Source of the DNA: Acidobacteriota bacterium
GTDB lineage: Bacteria > Acidobacteriota > Terriglobia > Acidiferrales > UBA7541
DNA length: 64,000 nucleotides
NCBI GenBank assembly: GCA_003224085.1
Contig: QHYK01000041.1
Location: 1-64,000 of the forward strand
Reading direction: 5' to 3'
In this document: in pieces, positions 51,873 through 61,353 of the stretch
Numbering within the stretch: position 1 is the first letter of the stretch
Layout of the letters: the number at the start of each line of letters is the position of its first letter
Notes under the pieces: generated by a model
The model's database searches: none
Seen by the model: the letters and a program-made list of their open reading frames with translations, nothing else
Told to the model about the DNA's origin: nothing
Made by a program: the position numbers and the translations under genes

Positions 51873-52256
51873 CTACGAAGTGTGGCCAGCGGTCTTTTCC
51901 CGCTTTTTCATCGTATGCGAGCGGTACTGGGCTAGTAGCGCAAGTACTTTTGCTCGCGAAAATTGGAACTTTTGTGGCTCGGGACGTGCTAGCAATTCTC
52001 CGTTCGGGCCGATTTGACGGGTTATTTCGAGCCACTCCTCAGCTGATTCGGCTACTTGCACTGCCGCGAGTCCTAGGTCCCGGGGCACGTGATCTTCGCC
52101 ACCTTCCGGGCACGCGCAGTATGCCAGGACCATCTCTTCGTCTGGCATTTCAACTACCATCTTCCGGAAGTCCGCTTCAGACATTTCGATGTCCTTCCAG
52201 CGTTCCTGGGAAATCTGTCTTTCCCGCAAATCCTTCGCTAACTGATCAAGGTCCAT
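51873..52256 (-). CDS. Small acidic hypothetical protein
   Basis: A 127-residue soluble protein of unknown family. It starts MDLDQLAKDLRERQISQERW, continues with acidic, helical sequence (MSEADFRKMVVEMPDEEMVL) and a short AYCACPEGGEDHV segment, and ends in a basic tail (SHTMKKREKTAGHTS). AAAGG about nine bases before the ATG is a plausible ribosome site. The amino-acid balance looks like a real protein, unlike the overlapping frames. Nothing in the neighbourhood suggests a function. Confidence 0.45.
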   Translation of the reverse strand: MDLDQLAKDLRERQISQERWKDIEMSEADFRKMVVEMPDEEMVLAYCACPEGGEDHVPRDLGLAAVQVAESAEEWLEITRQIGPNGELLARPEPQKFQFSRAKVLALLAQYRSHTMKKREKTAGHTS

Positions 52257-52813
52257 TTGTTTGCCTTTCTATTCAAATCTGTTGCCGCCGTTCGGAGGAC
52301 CAAAATTACAAATTCGGTGCAGCTGTTTTTGGTTGCAACCTCTGCCCGCACCGCCAAATCCCCGAAGGCGTCTGGTGTCGGCGTGCTTTCCGCAGCGGCG
52401 CGCGGTCTAGAGCACGTACCCATCGCGTCCTTCACGTATTCTGGAAACGAAGCGAGCTCGGACCTGCTACTCCCGATCCAAGCACTTGACGCTCGGCGAT
52501 TTCGCCGTTTCATTTTACGCCCAATCGAGCATTTGAGAACAAACGACTTACAGTAGATTGAATTTGCGTCGACTTAGAAGTTGGACCGGGGCGGACAGGA
52601 GAGCAGGAGCATACCGAATTTTTGCCTCTGGCGAAGCGTTGTGGTGCCGCTCTCCAGCGGATGCGGAAGGGGCAAGCGGTGCCCGCGCTGATCAACAGTC
52701 AATCTCTCAGCTTCGTGCCGGGAATGGCGGATCGAGGAGACTTCGCAAGCAACAAGCAGGTGCAGCGCGACTACTCGGCTTGCGCTTCCAGATTCGCCAG
52801 CGCCCGGTTCAGC

Positions 52814-52951
52814 CACCGGACTTTCAGCGGCTACCCGGCACCTATTTCCTTGTTCGACTCCTTGGAAAGGGGCACACTCTCGGAAGAATTTCTGGAAGAG
52901 AATCCCGCCGTTTCGCGTGAAATGGGTTGTTTAGCGCTGCGGCGCCTTCAG
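52814..52951 (+). pseudogene. Remnant of a DUF433 (VapB-type antitoxin) gene
   Basis: The plus strand reads HRTFSGYPAPISLFDSLERG, then TLSEEFLEENPAVSREM. This follows the DUF433 pattern FxGTRVPVxxLFDYLExG, then xSLEEFLExFPxVSREQA. The GTRVP core is replaced by GYPAP, most simply by an inserted base and a compensating loss. No clear N-terminus, ribosome site or PIN-like toxin partner is present. It runs antisense into the end of the hydrolase gene. I read it as a dead antitoxin gene. The larger frame 52622-52993 around it is otherwise not protein-like, and the gap 52257-52813 holds nothing else I can support. Confidence 0.4.
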
Positions 52952-54928
52952 AGTATTGTCGAATCTGACTTCGGCAGGAACGGCCATCGCTGAGAGGTGA
53001 TCAATGTCGAACTCTTTGTACAGGTCAAGACAGAACAGTTCTGGCGCATTTTGAAACGTGACCGGAACCTGCAGCAAATAATCCAGACTAAGTATGCCTT
53101 CGTGGACAGCCACATTTGAAAAAATGTCTGGCTGAAGCGCCGCCGCAACCAGCGCGATTGCTTCCGCGCGGATACCCCTGGATTCCAGGCGCACCTTCGA
53201 TGCCGTGGTACCTCTTCGAAGCCACTCAGCAATCTCGATGAGTTGAGCCGCCTGAATTCCAACCGGACGCTCGCCTTCTCCATCTAGAATCTGCGCATAC
53301 GAATAGGGCTCGAGGTCCTTCCAGGTGTCGCCAAACAAAGTGAGGTCGAGAGCCAAAACTTGCTCGTCGCGATTCACGCGGCTGGACACATCCGCCGCTG
53401 CGGCCTTGCGGCCCTGATCGTGAAGCACGACAGTAACGGAAGCGTTCGCGGGAGCGCCGATTCCTCTCACCCAAACACCACTGGCGGCTAAACCATTGTC
53501 CATTTCAAACAAATACGAAAGCGTCTCTAACCCTTTGTTCTTGGTATTGGCCACGGTCCAGACGCGCGCTAGTCGTGCTGGCTTGTACCGAACAACCGAA
53601 TTTAATTTCTGTCGTTCCGAAATTGCCCAGGAAGACTTCGCGGTGGAGCCTGACGGAATGGGGGAGCGGCTTTTTGTGCCCGCCATCTTGCGCGCCAAGT
53701 CCAGAATGGTCAGATTGTGTTCGGGGAGCCCAACAGCGAGTTCATCATAAGTTTGGATGTCCTGGCCCGCGGGAATTTCCTTCTCAACGATAGGCATGCC
53801 GAATTGCTGGCTGAAGAAACGATAGGCGCGCTCGCGATTATCAAGCTGATAGTTATGCGTGCCAGGGTCGCGGTTCTCGTACCACTCGAAGACAGCCTCT
53901 TTCCCGTAGAGCTTGAAAAAAGGCCGAACGCCATCGTAAATCAACGGCTTCACCAGCGGCGCACGAAAACAGCAATCGTCTTCCGCATTGTGGATGAGCA
54001 ACGTGGGGCGAGGCGCCATCATGGCGGTTAAATGCGTGTAATCGACATTCGCAAGAAGATCTGTTCCGTTTTGTTCGAGGTCGCCTAAGTCGCCGTATTG
54101 CCTGGCTTCCACTTTAGTCGCGGTTGAGGAATAGCCCGCGACAGGCACCGCAACTTTTACCCGTTCATCCAAGGCGCTTAGAAAAATCGTTTGCCATCCG
54201 CCGCCGGAGAGCCCGGTAACGCCGATGCGATTGCGGTCCACAGCCGGATGGTCGTAGAGGTAATCGAGCCCGCGCCGCATTTCCAGCAGAAAAATTCCAA
54301 GCGCATTGGCACCGACCAAGTCCAGATGGGCCCCACACCAATGTTGGTTTCCCTCCGCCCGCAGCTCGCCAAAGGCGAACCATTCCAAGTTGAGTGCCAG
54401 GATGCCGTGCTTGGCGAAATTGATACACCGCTTTTGTTTGTATTCGACCGCTTTCCCCGGCGGTCCGACGTGCCCATTCACATTTAAAATTGCGGGCAGT
54501 TTGCCCTGTAACTTTTCCGGTTCGTAAAGGATCGCGACAGATTGAAAGCCGGGAACAACTTCATAGCGCAGTTTGCGAAGGCGGTATCCTTGATGCGTCT
54601 CAATCGTCCCAACCTCTTCGAAATTGGGTGGGGAGTTGACCCATTCCGGCGGCCAGCCGTGAAATACGACGTCTTGCAACAAGTGTCGGCGCAGGCGTTG
54701 GGACTCCTCCGTCCATTGCGCCGCGCTCGTCGCAATAGGCGGCCGAGGGACGCGGCTCAGGATGAACGCTTTCATCTGCAACAAAGCGGCACTGGGAGCG
54801 AGTATATCCTCCCCCAAAACGGTCTGAAGCTCTTCAGGGGTGCTTTGCGCGAAAGTTTCAATAGAAAACAGAATCCAAGCGAGGAGCGAAAGAACAATCA
54901 CGTGGATGTGATGGCGTAAGAACCGCAT
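52931..54928 (-). CDS. Secreted alpha/beta hydrolase (acetyl-xylan-esterase-like)
   Basis: A 665-residue protein with a signal peptide (VIVLSLLAWILFSIETFA). The alpha/beta hydrolase domain lies at about 100-395. LPAILNVNGHVGPPGKAVEY is the oxyanion strand, and GVTGLSGGGWQTIFLSALDE gives the nucleophile Ser in GLSGGG. The Asp is in LLIHNAEDDCC and the His in RDPGTHNYQLDN, so the triad is complete. It resembles the large hypothetical acetylxylan esterases of Acidobacteriota and Planctomycetota. The C-terminal part (about 430-665) is a second domain of mixed alpha/beta type, possibly a degenerate hydrolase (QAAQLIEIAEWLRRGTTASK). It may deacetylate plant or microbial polysaccharide. The 3' end overlaps an antisense DUF433 remnant. 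Confidence 0.8.
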   Translation of the reverse strand: MRFLRHHIHVIVLSLLAWILFSIETFAQSTPEELQTVLGEDILAPSAALLQMKAFILSRVPRPPIATSAAQWTEESQRLRRHLLQDVVFHGWPPEWVNSPPNFEEVGTIETHQGYRLRKLRYEVVPGFQSVAILYEPEKLQGKLPAILNVNGHVGPPGKAVEYKQKRCINFAKHGILALNLEWFAFGELRAEGNQHWCGAHLDLVGANALGIFLLEMRRGLDYLYDHPAVDRNRIGVTGLSGGGWQTIFLSALDERVKVAVPVAGYSSTATKVEARQYGDLGDLEQNGTDLLANVDYTHLTAMMAPRPTLLIHNAEDDCCFRAPLVKPLIYDGVRPFFKLYGKEAVFEWYENRDPGTHNYQLDNRERAYRFFSQQFGMPIVEKEIPAGQDIQTYDELAVGLPEHNLTILDLARKMAGTKSRSPIPSGSTAKSSWAISERQKLNSVVRYKPARLARVWTVANTKNKGLETLSYLFEMDNGLAASGVWVRGIGAPANASVTVVLHDQGRKAAAADVSSRVNRDEQVLALDLTLFGDTWKDLEPYSYAQILDGEGERPVGIQAAQLIEIAEWLRRGTTASKVRLESRGIRAEAIALVAAALQPDIFSNVAVHEGILSLDYLLQVPVTFQNAPELFCLDLYKEFDIDHLSAMAVPAEVRFDNTLKAPQR

Positions 54929-55419
54929 CAGCGCCTCCTAGGAAAATTCTGTAGGCACGTAAATCCCAAAAAGGGCGCTTTCCGTCTGGCTAAAGCGCAC
55001 GCAAGCGCAGTAGCATAGCGCGTGCGGCCGCGGCCGTCACGCTCTGCCGGACGTATTCCAGCGTCTGAATCTCAAGCGGGCGGAACGCATGATGAGCCAA
55101 CCGTTGCATTCGGAGGATTCATGGCTGAGGTGGGCCGAAGGCACTGGTTGCAAACTCGCAAAGGCGGAATCTTGGGCGGGCTTGACACCGGATTAAGCTG
55201 CCTCTCGTCTAAGCCGAGAAATTTGCGCTGATCGGCGCCGGCACCGCTGGCGCGAGTCTTTCATCCCCCGGCACTTGACAAGACTGGCAGGGTTGGACGG
55301 CTTTCGCCGAGGATAACTGCTTGGCCACAAGCCAAACGGTATGCTATAGCCGCCGACCACCAACGCGCGTATGTATATAGACTCAAGAAACGCCCGGCCT
55401 TCATCAGTGCACTTTAAGA
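54929..55419. promoter_or_regulatory. Intergenic region with candidate promoter for the membrane protein/VWA lipoprotein pair
   Basis: The 490 bases between two divergent genes hold no supported gene. TTGGCC (55321-55326) and TATAGC (55345-55350) are separated by 18 bases and could be a promoter facing right. The -35 box is part of a small palindrome TTGGC-CACAA-GCCAA, which could be an operator. A GC-rich block (CGGCCGCGGCCG) lies near 55024. Confidence 0.3.
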
Positions 55420-57312
55420 ATGGGACGACACCGCGCGGCGACAACGTGCTCGGCGTGGTCCACCGTTTCCGACGTCAAGTGGCTGCTTTTATACGGGGCT
55501 GTCTTCATGGAATCCTTGAGTAACGTCGTATCGCAACATATTCCTTGGTTCTGGGGTGTTCTGGCGTGGTCTCTGGCAATTCTTGGACTGCTCGCGATTG
55601 CCGCCATTCCAGCTTATTTCCTCTTCTATCCGATAAGCACAAATGTGCGGCGAGGAGTAGCATCCTACCTGTCTCGATTAGTCTCCAGGCAGTCGGCGGC
55701 GCGCGATCGTCGGCGGCGGGCAGTTGAAGCGCTGATTGAAGACTTTAAGGACAATGCGGGGATCACTTACGTGTCCGAACGCCTTACGCGCCTTGACGCA
55801 GTGCTGGTCTCCTTTTCCAAGATCACGAAAAAGCTAAAACCGCAGCTCGCTCGAGTTTCTGATCTACAGCGCGCTTTTGAGCGAGCCAGCAATAAACTGA
55901 CAGAAGCTGCGTTGAAGGCAGCTCCGGCTTTTCCGAACCTGCCAACGGCGGATCAACTACCTGCACTGCATGGAAGTCTCCGAACCGCAAAGGCCCGTTT
56001 GTTCGTATCGAGCATGATTCTGATCGCGTTGATCTCTGTCAATACAGGAATGCTGGGTCAGATTCTGCGAGATTTGGGATTCATCCCCCATGATCTTACC
56101 TATTTTGGTATTCCGCTGTACCTCGTTTTCGCCTTTATGCTTACGCTTGTCGAGGCTGGATTGGGATATGTGCACACGGCCGGCCGGCCGACGCCGGACG
56201 AGCCTTCACGTGTTGCGCTTTGGCCGCTCATTGCTTCTTGTTTCGCTGTAGTGATGGCCTGCGTGGAAGGCTTCTTCTATTCCCAGGTCGCTCCCAGCAG
56301 GAACTCCCTCGTTGACTTGCCGATTGGGCAACAAATCAAGCAGGGAACATTATTTTTTCTTTGGGGGGCGACTCTTGTACTTGTGCTTTTCGGCCTGGGA
56401 GCAATCTGGTCGGCATCCCTTGAGCGAATCGCCAAGTCGGCGGACCACTTACCAGCGCTCATACGACGCTTGTGGCGGTATCGCGAAAAATATGATGGTG
56501 CCTGCTCACGTGCAGGAACAGGCGCAGGCCGCCTGAGGGAGGAAGTTGAGGCTATGCGGCGAGAACTCCAAGCCGCAGCCCAAGAATCAACGTCGCTCGT
56601 CGCTTCGGTGACGGAACTGAAAGAGACCGCGACTTCAGAAAATCCTGAGGATGCTGTGGCACCCAGACAGCTAACCACGGCCGAAGCCCATCACTTTACG
56701 TCCTTGGCGGGAATGTGGTTCATGTTGACTTTCCTAAGTCTGTTCATCGTCACGGTGAGCGGACTCTATGCGTTCGTTCCTTACATTGGAATAACGCCGG
56801 CATGGCTCGTTTCCGTCGGCTTAGCTGCCTGCTTTTTGATCTTGGGATTGTTGCTACCGCGGGGCGAACTGCTTCTCGATGGAACGCGAAATCGGCGGCT
56901 AATAGTTTCGGGGGCTCTCTGGAAGCGAAAAACTGCTGTCATATTAGCTGCGATTGTTCTCACCGCGTTTGGCATACTCCTTTGGCGGGTTGGAGTGACT
57001 CGCTACCAGGCTGCATTCTGCATTCTCATGCTTGTCCTTTGTGGCGCGCTGAGTGCTGCTGCGAGTCAGGCGAGTGCGACGGGCAAGGGCCTGCGTATAT
57101 GGTTTCGTCTCTGTGTCGGCATGCTATTCGCAATCGTTGAGGAAGTCCTACGACTGAGTGTAAGGATTTTTCTTGCGGCCACGTTTTGTTTGGAGGTCCT
57201 GGCCCTTGCACTTGCCGCGCCGGCATTCCTGCTTCGCGGTCGCGAAGTGCCGCCACTCCATGCAGTTGAAGAAAGCAAGCGTCAGACGTTTTCGGTGCTT
57301 AGCGCATCTTGA
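55420..57312 (+). CDS. Multi-pass membrane protein with cytoplasmic coiled coils, unknown family
   Basis: A 630-residue membrane protein that I do not recognise. It has a hydrophobic pair of segments near 40-70 (FWGVLAWSLAILGLLAIAAI), then a charged helical region of about 110 residues (RDRRRRAVEALIEDFKDNAG, LARVSDLQRAFERASNKLTE). Four or so helices follow at about 195-335, a second coiled-coil stretch at about 365-410 (LREEVEAMRRELQAAAQEST), and four or five more helices to residue 610. The two halves have a similar order of soluble coil then membrane block. ATG 55507 (residue 30, GGGG upstream) is a possible real start. The stop overlaps the start of the VWA-like lipoprotein gene (TTGA), so the proteins are made together and may form one complex. 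Confidence 0.65.
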   Translation: MGRHRAATTCSAWSTVSDVKWLLLYGAVFMESLSNVVSQHIPWFWGVLAWSLAILGLLAIAAIPAYFLFYPISTNVRRGVASYLSRLVSRQSAARDRRRRAVEALIEDFKDNAGITYVSERLTRLDAVLVSFSKITKKLKPQLARVSDLQRAFERASNKLTEAALKAAPAFPNLPTADQLPALHGSLRTAKARLFVSSMILIALISVNTGMLGQILRDLGFIPHDLTYFGIPLYLVFAFMLTLVEAGLGYVHTAGRPTPDEPSRVALWPLIASCFAVVMACVEGFFYSQVAPSRNSLVDLPIGQQIKQGTLFFLWGATLVLVLFGLGAIWSASLERIAKSADHLPALIRRLWRYREKYDGACSRAGTGAGRLREEVEAMRRELQAAAQESTSLVASVTELKETATSENPEDAVAPRQLTTAEAHHFTSLAGMWFMLTFLSLFIVTVSGLYAFVPYIGITPAWLVSVGLAACFLILGLLLPRGELLLDGTRNRRLIVSGALWKRKTAVILAAIVLTAFGILLWRVGVTRYQAAFCILMLVLCGALSAAASQASATGKGLRIWFRLCVGMLFAIVEEVLRLSVRIFLAATFCLEVLALALAAPAFLLRGREVPPLHAVEESKRQTFSVLSAS

Positions 57313-58655
57313 TTCGTTTAATGCATTTATGTTGCTTGGCCACGTCCAAATCGCGCATTGTACTGCCACTCGTGGTCGCAGTCGCTTTGGGAGGATGCTC
57401 AGTCGATAAATCGCGATCCGCCGGCACCTCCTTGGTCGTGCTAGTGGACTTCAGCAAGAGCTTTGCGCCTCTCGTAAATGATGAGCGAGCACTTGAGGAA
57501 CTCGCGACCGCAACAGCAGAACTCGCTCAACGGGAATGGCAGGCTCCAGTAGAAATCCTGTGGTCACGTATTCAGACTGCCAGTTTGATTTCCAGCCCGC
57601 TGTGTGGTCCTTTCCAATTCCAGCAATCCCTGATTAAACGCGACAACGATGACTCCGCTCAGATGGCCGACAAATTGCACGCGTGTACGAAAGCGGTAGT
57701 GCGGGCCTCCACTGCTGGTTCCGAGCGGTCTGCCTATACGGATATTTCAGGGGCAGTGGCACTGGCAGCAGACCAAGGGCAAAGCGTTCTCGGTCCGAAG
57801 TACATAGTTATCGTCTCTGATTTTAAAGAGGATTTGCCACCGCGTAAGCGGCCGATCCGATTACAACTGAACGGTGAACGAATTCTTTTGCTCCACCGCC
57901 TGGGAACGGAAAGGACGCCGCTAACACTGGTTGACCATCTTGCGCGAATGCGGCGCTGGAGCGAAGCCCTGCGAGAAGCTGGAGCGGCATCGGTGGCAGC
58001 CCTTCCGTTAAGCTCTGTCACAGAGCAACGCATCGCGCGCGCGCTGGGAAGTGGAACTAAAGAAGGTACGGACGTCGTAGTTCTCCAAAACATGCCTGAC
58101 ACAGCGCGACCGGAGATGCTCAAGACCATTGCGGCCACGTTGAACAAGGCAGCACGGGATTGGCAGCCCCCCGTCACAGTGACTTGGGCGGACTTGCGGG
58201 ACGAACCTGCCATTCCGTTACAGATGCCTCCGCTGGAATTTACTCCACGGTTGGTCAAGGCCGCGGATTCCTCATCTCAGGATTTTCCCACGCTGTTGAA
58301 TGAATGTGCCGAGGGTATGCAGCGATTTTTGCCAGGAGCTAGGCTGGGAGACGTGGCAGGTTCGTTGAGCTTTTATACTTCGGCTGGCGCGCTCGATGCG
58401 GACCACGTCTTCCTGATCGTCTCCAGTTTCCCGAATTTGCCAAAAGGCCGGCCCGATTTGCCCTTGAACCTCACAGGCGTAAGGGTCGCGATGCTGCCTG
58501 CCCCCAATCGCGCGGACGCTTCTGACGAGGACGCCTACTTGGCGCGAGTCGCTCAGTGGGAGACATGGCTTAAACAACAGCACGCAAACGTCTGTCGTAT
58601 TCCCTTCAATGGCCTAACCACTGATTCATTGATTGAATGCCTGCATGGATCCTAG
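57309..58655 (+). CDS. Lipoprotein with two tandem VWA-like repeats, only the first with a MIDAS
   Basis: A 448-residue protein. LPLVVAVALGGC ends in a lipobox Cys at residue 30. Repeat 1 (about 41-240) starts SLVVLVDFSKSF, whose D-x-S-x-S is the metal-ion site of VWA domains, and continues REWQAPVEILW, KYIVIVSDFKEDLP and LQLNGERILLL, ending SVTEQRIARAL. Repeat 2 (about 255-448) shows the same steps: DVVVLQNMPDT, RDWQPPVTVTW, DHVFLIVSSFPNLP, LNLTGVRVAML and GLTTDSLIECL. Its metal site is lost (QNMPD). This is an internal duplication visible by eye. It should be anchored to a membrane facing the periplasm. Coupling to the preceding membrane protein suggests a two-protein envelope complex. ATG 57321 is an alternative start. 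Confidence 0.72.
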   Translation: MIRLMHLCCLATSKSRIVLPLVVAVALGGCSVDKSRSAGTSLVVLVDFSKSFAPLVNDERALEELATATAELAQREWQAPVEILWSRIQTASLISSPLCGPFQFQQSLIKRDNDDSAQMADKLHACTKAVVRASTAGSERSAYTDISGAVALAADQGQSVLGPKYIVIVSDFKEDLPPRKRPIRLQLNGERILLLHRLGTERTPLTLVDHLARMRRWSEALREAGAASVAALPLSSVTEQRIARALGSGTKEGTDVVVLQNMPDTARPEMLKTIAATLNKAARDWQPPVTVTWADLRDEPAIPLQMPPLEFTPRLVKAADSSSQDFPTLLNECAEGMQRFLPGARLGDVAGSLSFYTSAGALDADHVFLIVSSFPNLPKGRPDLPLNLTGVRVAMLPAPNRADASDEDAYLARVAQWETWLKQQHANVCRIPFNGLTTDSLIECLHGS

Positions 58656-58706
58656 TCCATGCTTGAACGCGATAGCGCGTCGCGGCCCGCCCGCGAAGCG
58701 CGGCAT

Positions 58707-58980
58707 TCAGAATGGAGCTGGGCTGCGAGTATTTTCTGGCGAACAGCCGCCCCAATCTGCCCTTCTGATTTCCGCTCTTTTAGCCTCTGGGGCTTGGCTC
58801 AACAGCTTCTCGAACTCCTCCAGCTTGGGCCGGGTGATGACCTTCAAGTTCACCGCGTCGCCCTTTCCAATGACCACGAACTGGTCGCTTTGAGTGAGTC
58901 CGAGATCATTGCGAACCTCTTCGGGAATAATAGCGATTCTGCAATCGGGCCTCCTCTGATCATTGAAAAGATTGGACTGT
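58707..58980 (-). pseudogene. AbrB/SpoVT-type antitoxin-like gene with a damaged start
   Basis: The minus strand encodes RIAIIPEEVRNDLGLTQSDQ, then FVVIGKGDAVNLKVITRPKL and EEFEKLLSQAPEAKRAE. This is the swapped-hairpin AbrB DNA-binding domain (xxTIPxEVRxxLGLxxGDxxxVxxxGxxxxLxxI) with a helical tail, as in MazE/VapB-like antitoxins. The expected N-terminal strand with an ATG (MxxTxVxxKGQ) is missing: the frame continues upstream into unrelated Arg/Ser-rich text up to 59339, and the first strand has an extra Ile (AIIPEE). No toxin gene is adjacent. Probably a decayed orphan. Confidence 0.45.
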
Positions 58981-59203
58981 TTGCCCTTTTGGTGCGACTC
59001 TGCCAAAAGTCCTTTCGCAACACTCGTAACTCGACGGCGTCGGTAAATTCCGCCTCGCCCAGAGAGGTTAGCCCGCGACTTAGAGTCTTTTTCTCCTTGT
59101 CGCCACTGTAACAAACGCGGAGCCCGTACCGTCGGAGAATAGCGCGAGGTAAGATACCCGTGGCCCTCGATGAAGCCCGAGCCCCATTCGAAGTAGGTGT
59201 GAC

Positions 59204-61054
59204 ATGAAGCTTGAGCGGTTTCTCGAGAGCAACGTGGTTTTGGCCGTGCTGGCGGCCTCAGCCTTCGCGACAGGTTGCGGGGGTGGGGGATCGGCGAGCA
59301 GCACCCTGCCAGCGCCTTCCGGACCCCTTTCGGTATCACTTTCTACAGGTACTGTGGTTGTGCCTCAGGACGGAACGCCCGGGACTGTTGGTATCACTGT
59401 CAGTGGGATAAATCCGGCGAGCCCGATATCGGTTACGGCGAGCAACTTGCCAAGCGGAGTCACTTCGCAATTTATTCCCACGGCCGGAGGATCAGGCGGT
59501 GCTCTTTCTTTGACCGCCGCATCCACGACCCCGTCAGGAACATACTCTGCGAATGTGGTAGTGACAGACGGGACCCGGACCGCGAGCCAGCCGTTTGTGC
59601 CGGTGATTGCAATTGCCGCATCCGCCGCGAGCGCTGTCGATACGACCCTTGGAGTTGGCGGCAAGTTGGAAGAATTCATGTCCACGTCGTTCCAGCCGTC
59701 AGGGGGGAACTATCTATTCTTCCAGAATCACACGGCGACGGAACCGGCTCAGCTGAACAAACTTGGCCCGCAACATATTCGCCTGCAAGCCATCGACCAA
59801 GCAGTGCCCATGAAGGCAAACACCGGATCCGCCACGGACTGGGACTTTTCCAGCCTGGACTCGGTTGTGCAGCCGGTGCTGAGTGCGGCGGATAACAGTC
59901 CGGAGTTTCAGATCGCCGTGGCGCCGGCCTTTCTGAATGATCCGACGACAGGCCAGTTCATTTTTAATGCTGCAAACGTGCAGGCTTTTGCCGATTACAG
60001 CGCGAACTTGGTGAAGTATTACAACAAGGGCGGTTTCACCTGGGGAGGAACTACGTTTGTTTCCAGCTATCCACAGCATCCGATTACCTGGTGGGGCATT
60101 TTCAACGAATACAACATCAACGGAATGACGGCGAGCCAGTACATACAGCTTTACAATACAGTTGTTCCCGCGATGCTCAGCGTAGACAGCACGATCAAGT
60201 TTTCCGCGCTGGAACTTGCGGTGACGAACCCAACGACGGACCTGCCGCCGTTCGTGGCCTCCCCAGCGAATGGAGGAGTCAATGCGCAGGTCAATGTCGT
60301 CTCCACGCATTTCTATCCCACCTGCGACCAGCAAGACGTGGACGCCACTTTATTCGATCGCGTGCTGCTGATGATTCAATACATCAACTACGTCTATCAG
60401 GAACTGGGAACGCGAACGGACCTGAAAAGCGTGCCGCTTTGGGTGACGGAAAACAATGTGAACGCGGACTATTCCAATCCCGACGGAACGAGCAATTGCA
60501 ATCCAACGGTGAAGTTCGTTTCCGATCCGCGAGGAACCAGCCCGTTTTTTGCGGCCTTCCGGCCCTACGTGTTTTCGCAATTTGGAAAAGCGGGCAATCA
60601 AGCGCTGTACCACTGGGTTTATGCGGCGGATACCCAGTCCGGCGAAGTGGACTTCAACACCGGAAGCACTTATCTGAGCTACTGGGTGGATTATTGGTTG
60701 GGGCAGATGTTTCCTTCGATGCCTCAGTCACCAGGCCCTTACATCCTGCAATTATCTGTGACCGAGACGTCAAGCGCAGAGGTTCTTGCGACAAAGAATG
60801 GCGACGGATCCGTAGTGATCATGATCGTAGACCACGCAGTGCATGCCGCCACCGACAATAATGGGCCGGGCGATCCGCGAACTGTGATTGCCGATGTTTC
60901 GGCATTGGGAACGTTCTCCAGCGCCACGTCGATGACCATTGATGCAAATACGAACACGACGAGCGGACCTTCTGCAGTAAGCATCACGCCCACGCAGAAG
61001 ATGTCAGTGACGATGGGCGGGTACGGCGTGACTTTTGTAAAGTTGAAGCCCTAA
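59204..61054 (+). CDS. Lipoprotein glycoside hydrolase-like protein (clan GH-A TIM barrel, GH39-like)
   Basis: A 616-residue exported lipoprotein. The signal region ends in a lipobox-like AFATGCGGGG. An Ig-like/BACON-type beta-sandwich follows (about 40-140; VSLSTGTVVVPQDGTPGTVG, NLPSGVTSQF). From about 150 to 530 comes a TIM-barrel glycosidase-like domain. PITWWGIFNEYNINGMTASQ gives the Asn-Glu acid/base pair of clan GH-A after strand 4. VPLWVTENNVNADYSNP gives the nucleophile Glu after strand 7. A C-terminal beta domain closes the chain (TKNGDGSVVIMIVDHAV). It may act on plant or bacterial polysaccharide; the substrate is unknown. AGGTG lies just before the ATG. Confidence 0.75.
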   Translation: MKLERFLESNVVLAVLAASAFATGCGGGGSASSTLPAPSGPLSVSLSTGTVVVPQDGTPGTVGITVSGINPASPISVTASNLPSGVTSQFIPTAGGSGGALSLTAASTTPSGTYSANVVVTDGTRTASQPFVPVIAIAASAASAVDTTLGVGGKLEEFMSTSFQPSGGNYLFFQNHTATEPAQLNKLGPQHIRLQAIDQAVPMKANTGSATDWDFSSLDSVVQPVLSAADNSPEFQIAVAPAFLNDPTTGQFIFNAANVQAFADYSANLVKYYNKGGFTWGGTTFVSSYPQHPITWWGIFNEYNINGMTASQYIQLYNTVVPAMLSVDSTIKFSALELAVTNPTTDLPPFVASPANGGVNAQVNVVSTHFYPTCDQQDVDATLFDRVLLMIQYINYVYQELGTRTDLKSVPLWVTENNVNADYSNPDGTSNCNPTVKFVSDPRGTSPFFAAFRPYVFSQFGKAGNQALYHWVYAADTQSGEVDFNTGSTYLSYWVDYWLGQMFPSMPQSPGPYILQLSVTETSSAEVLATKNGDGSVVIMIVDHAVHAATDNNGPGDPRTVIADVSALGTFSSATSMTIDANTNTTSGPSAVSITPTQKMSVTMGGYGVTFVKLKP

Positions 61055-61353
61055 GGCAACTGTTGTCTCTGAAAGAATGCCTCGCTGAGATTCTAGCCGA
61101 CGGCCTCTTCACGCCGTAAGACCTCACGCCGCCCTCTGGTACCGCCGACCAGCACCGCTCCTGAGACGGAGTTCAGCCCCACTCCAATGCGGCGCATCGA
61201 GGAATCGTCGGCCGGCCCGGAACGGGAGCATCGAGCAAACCAGGCGTCGGTTGGCGAATGCCGGGAGCGCACTTAAACGATGGATGAGGCGGCGGACGCA
61301 GCCTGGGGACACCTGCCACATCTCGGCCTCTGTTCGACTCGGAGGACTTTGTA

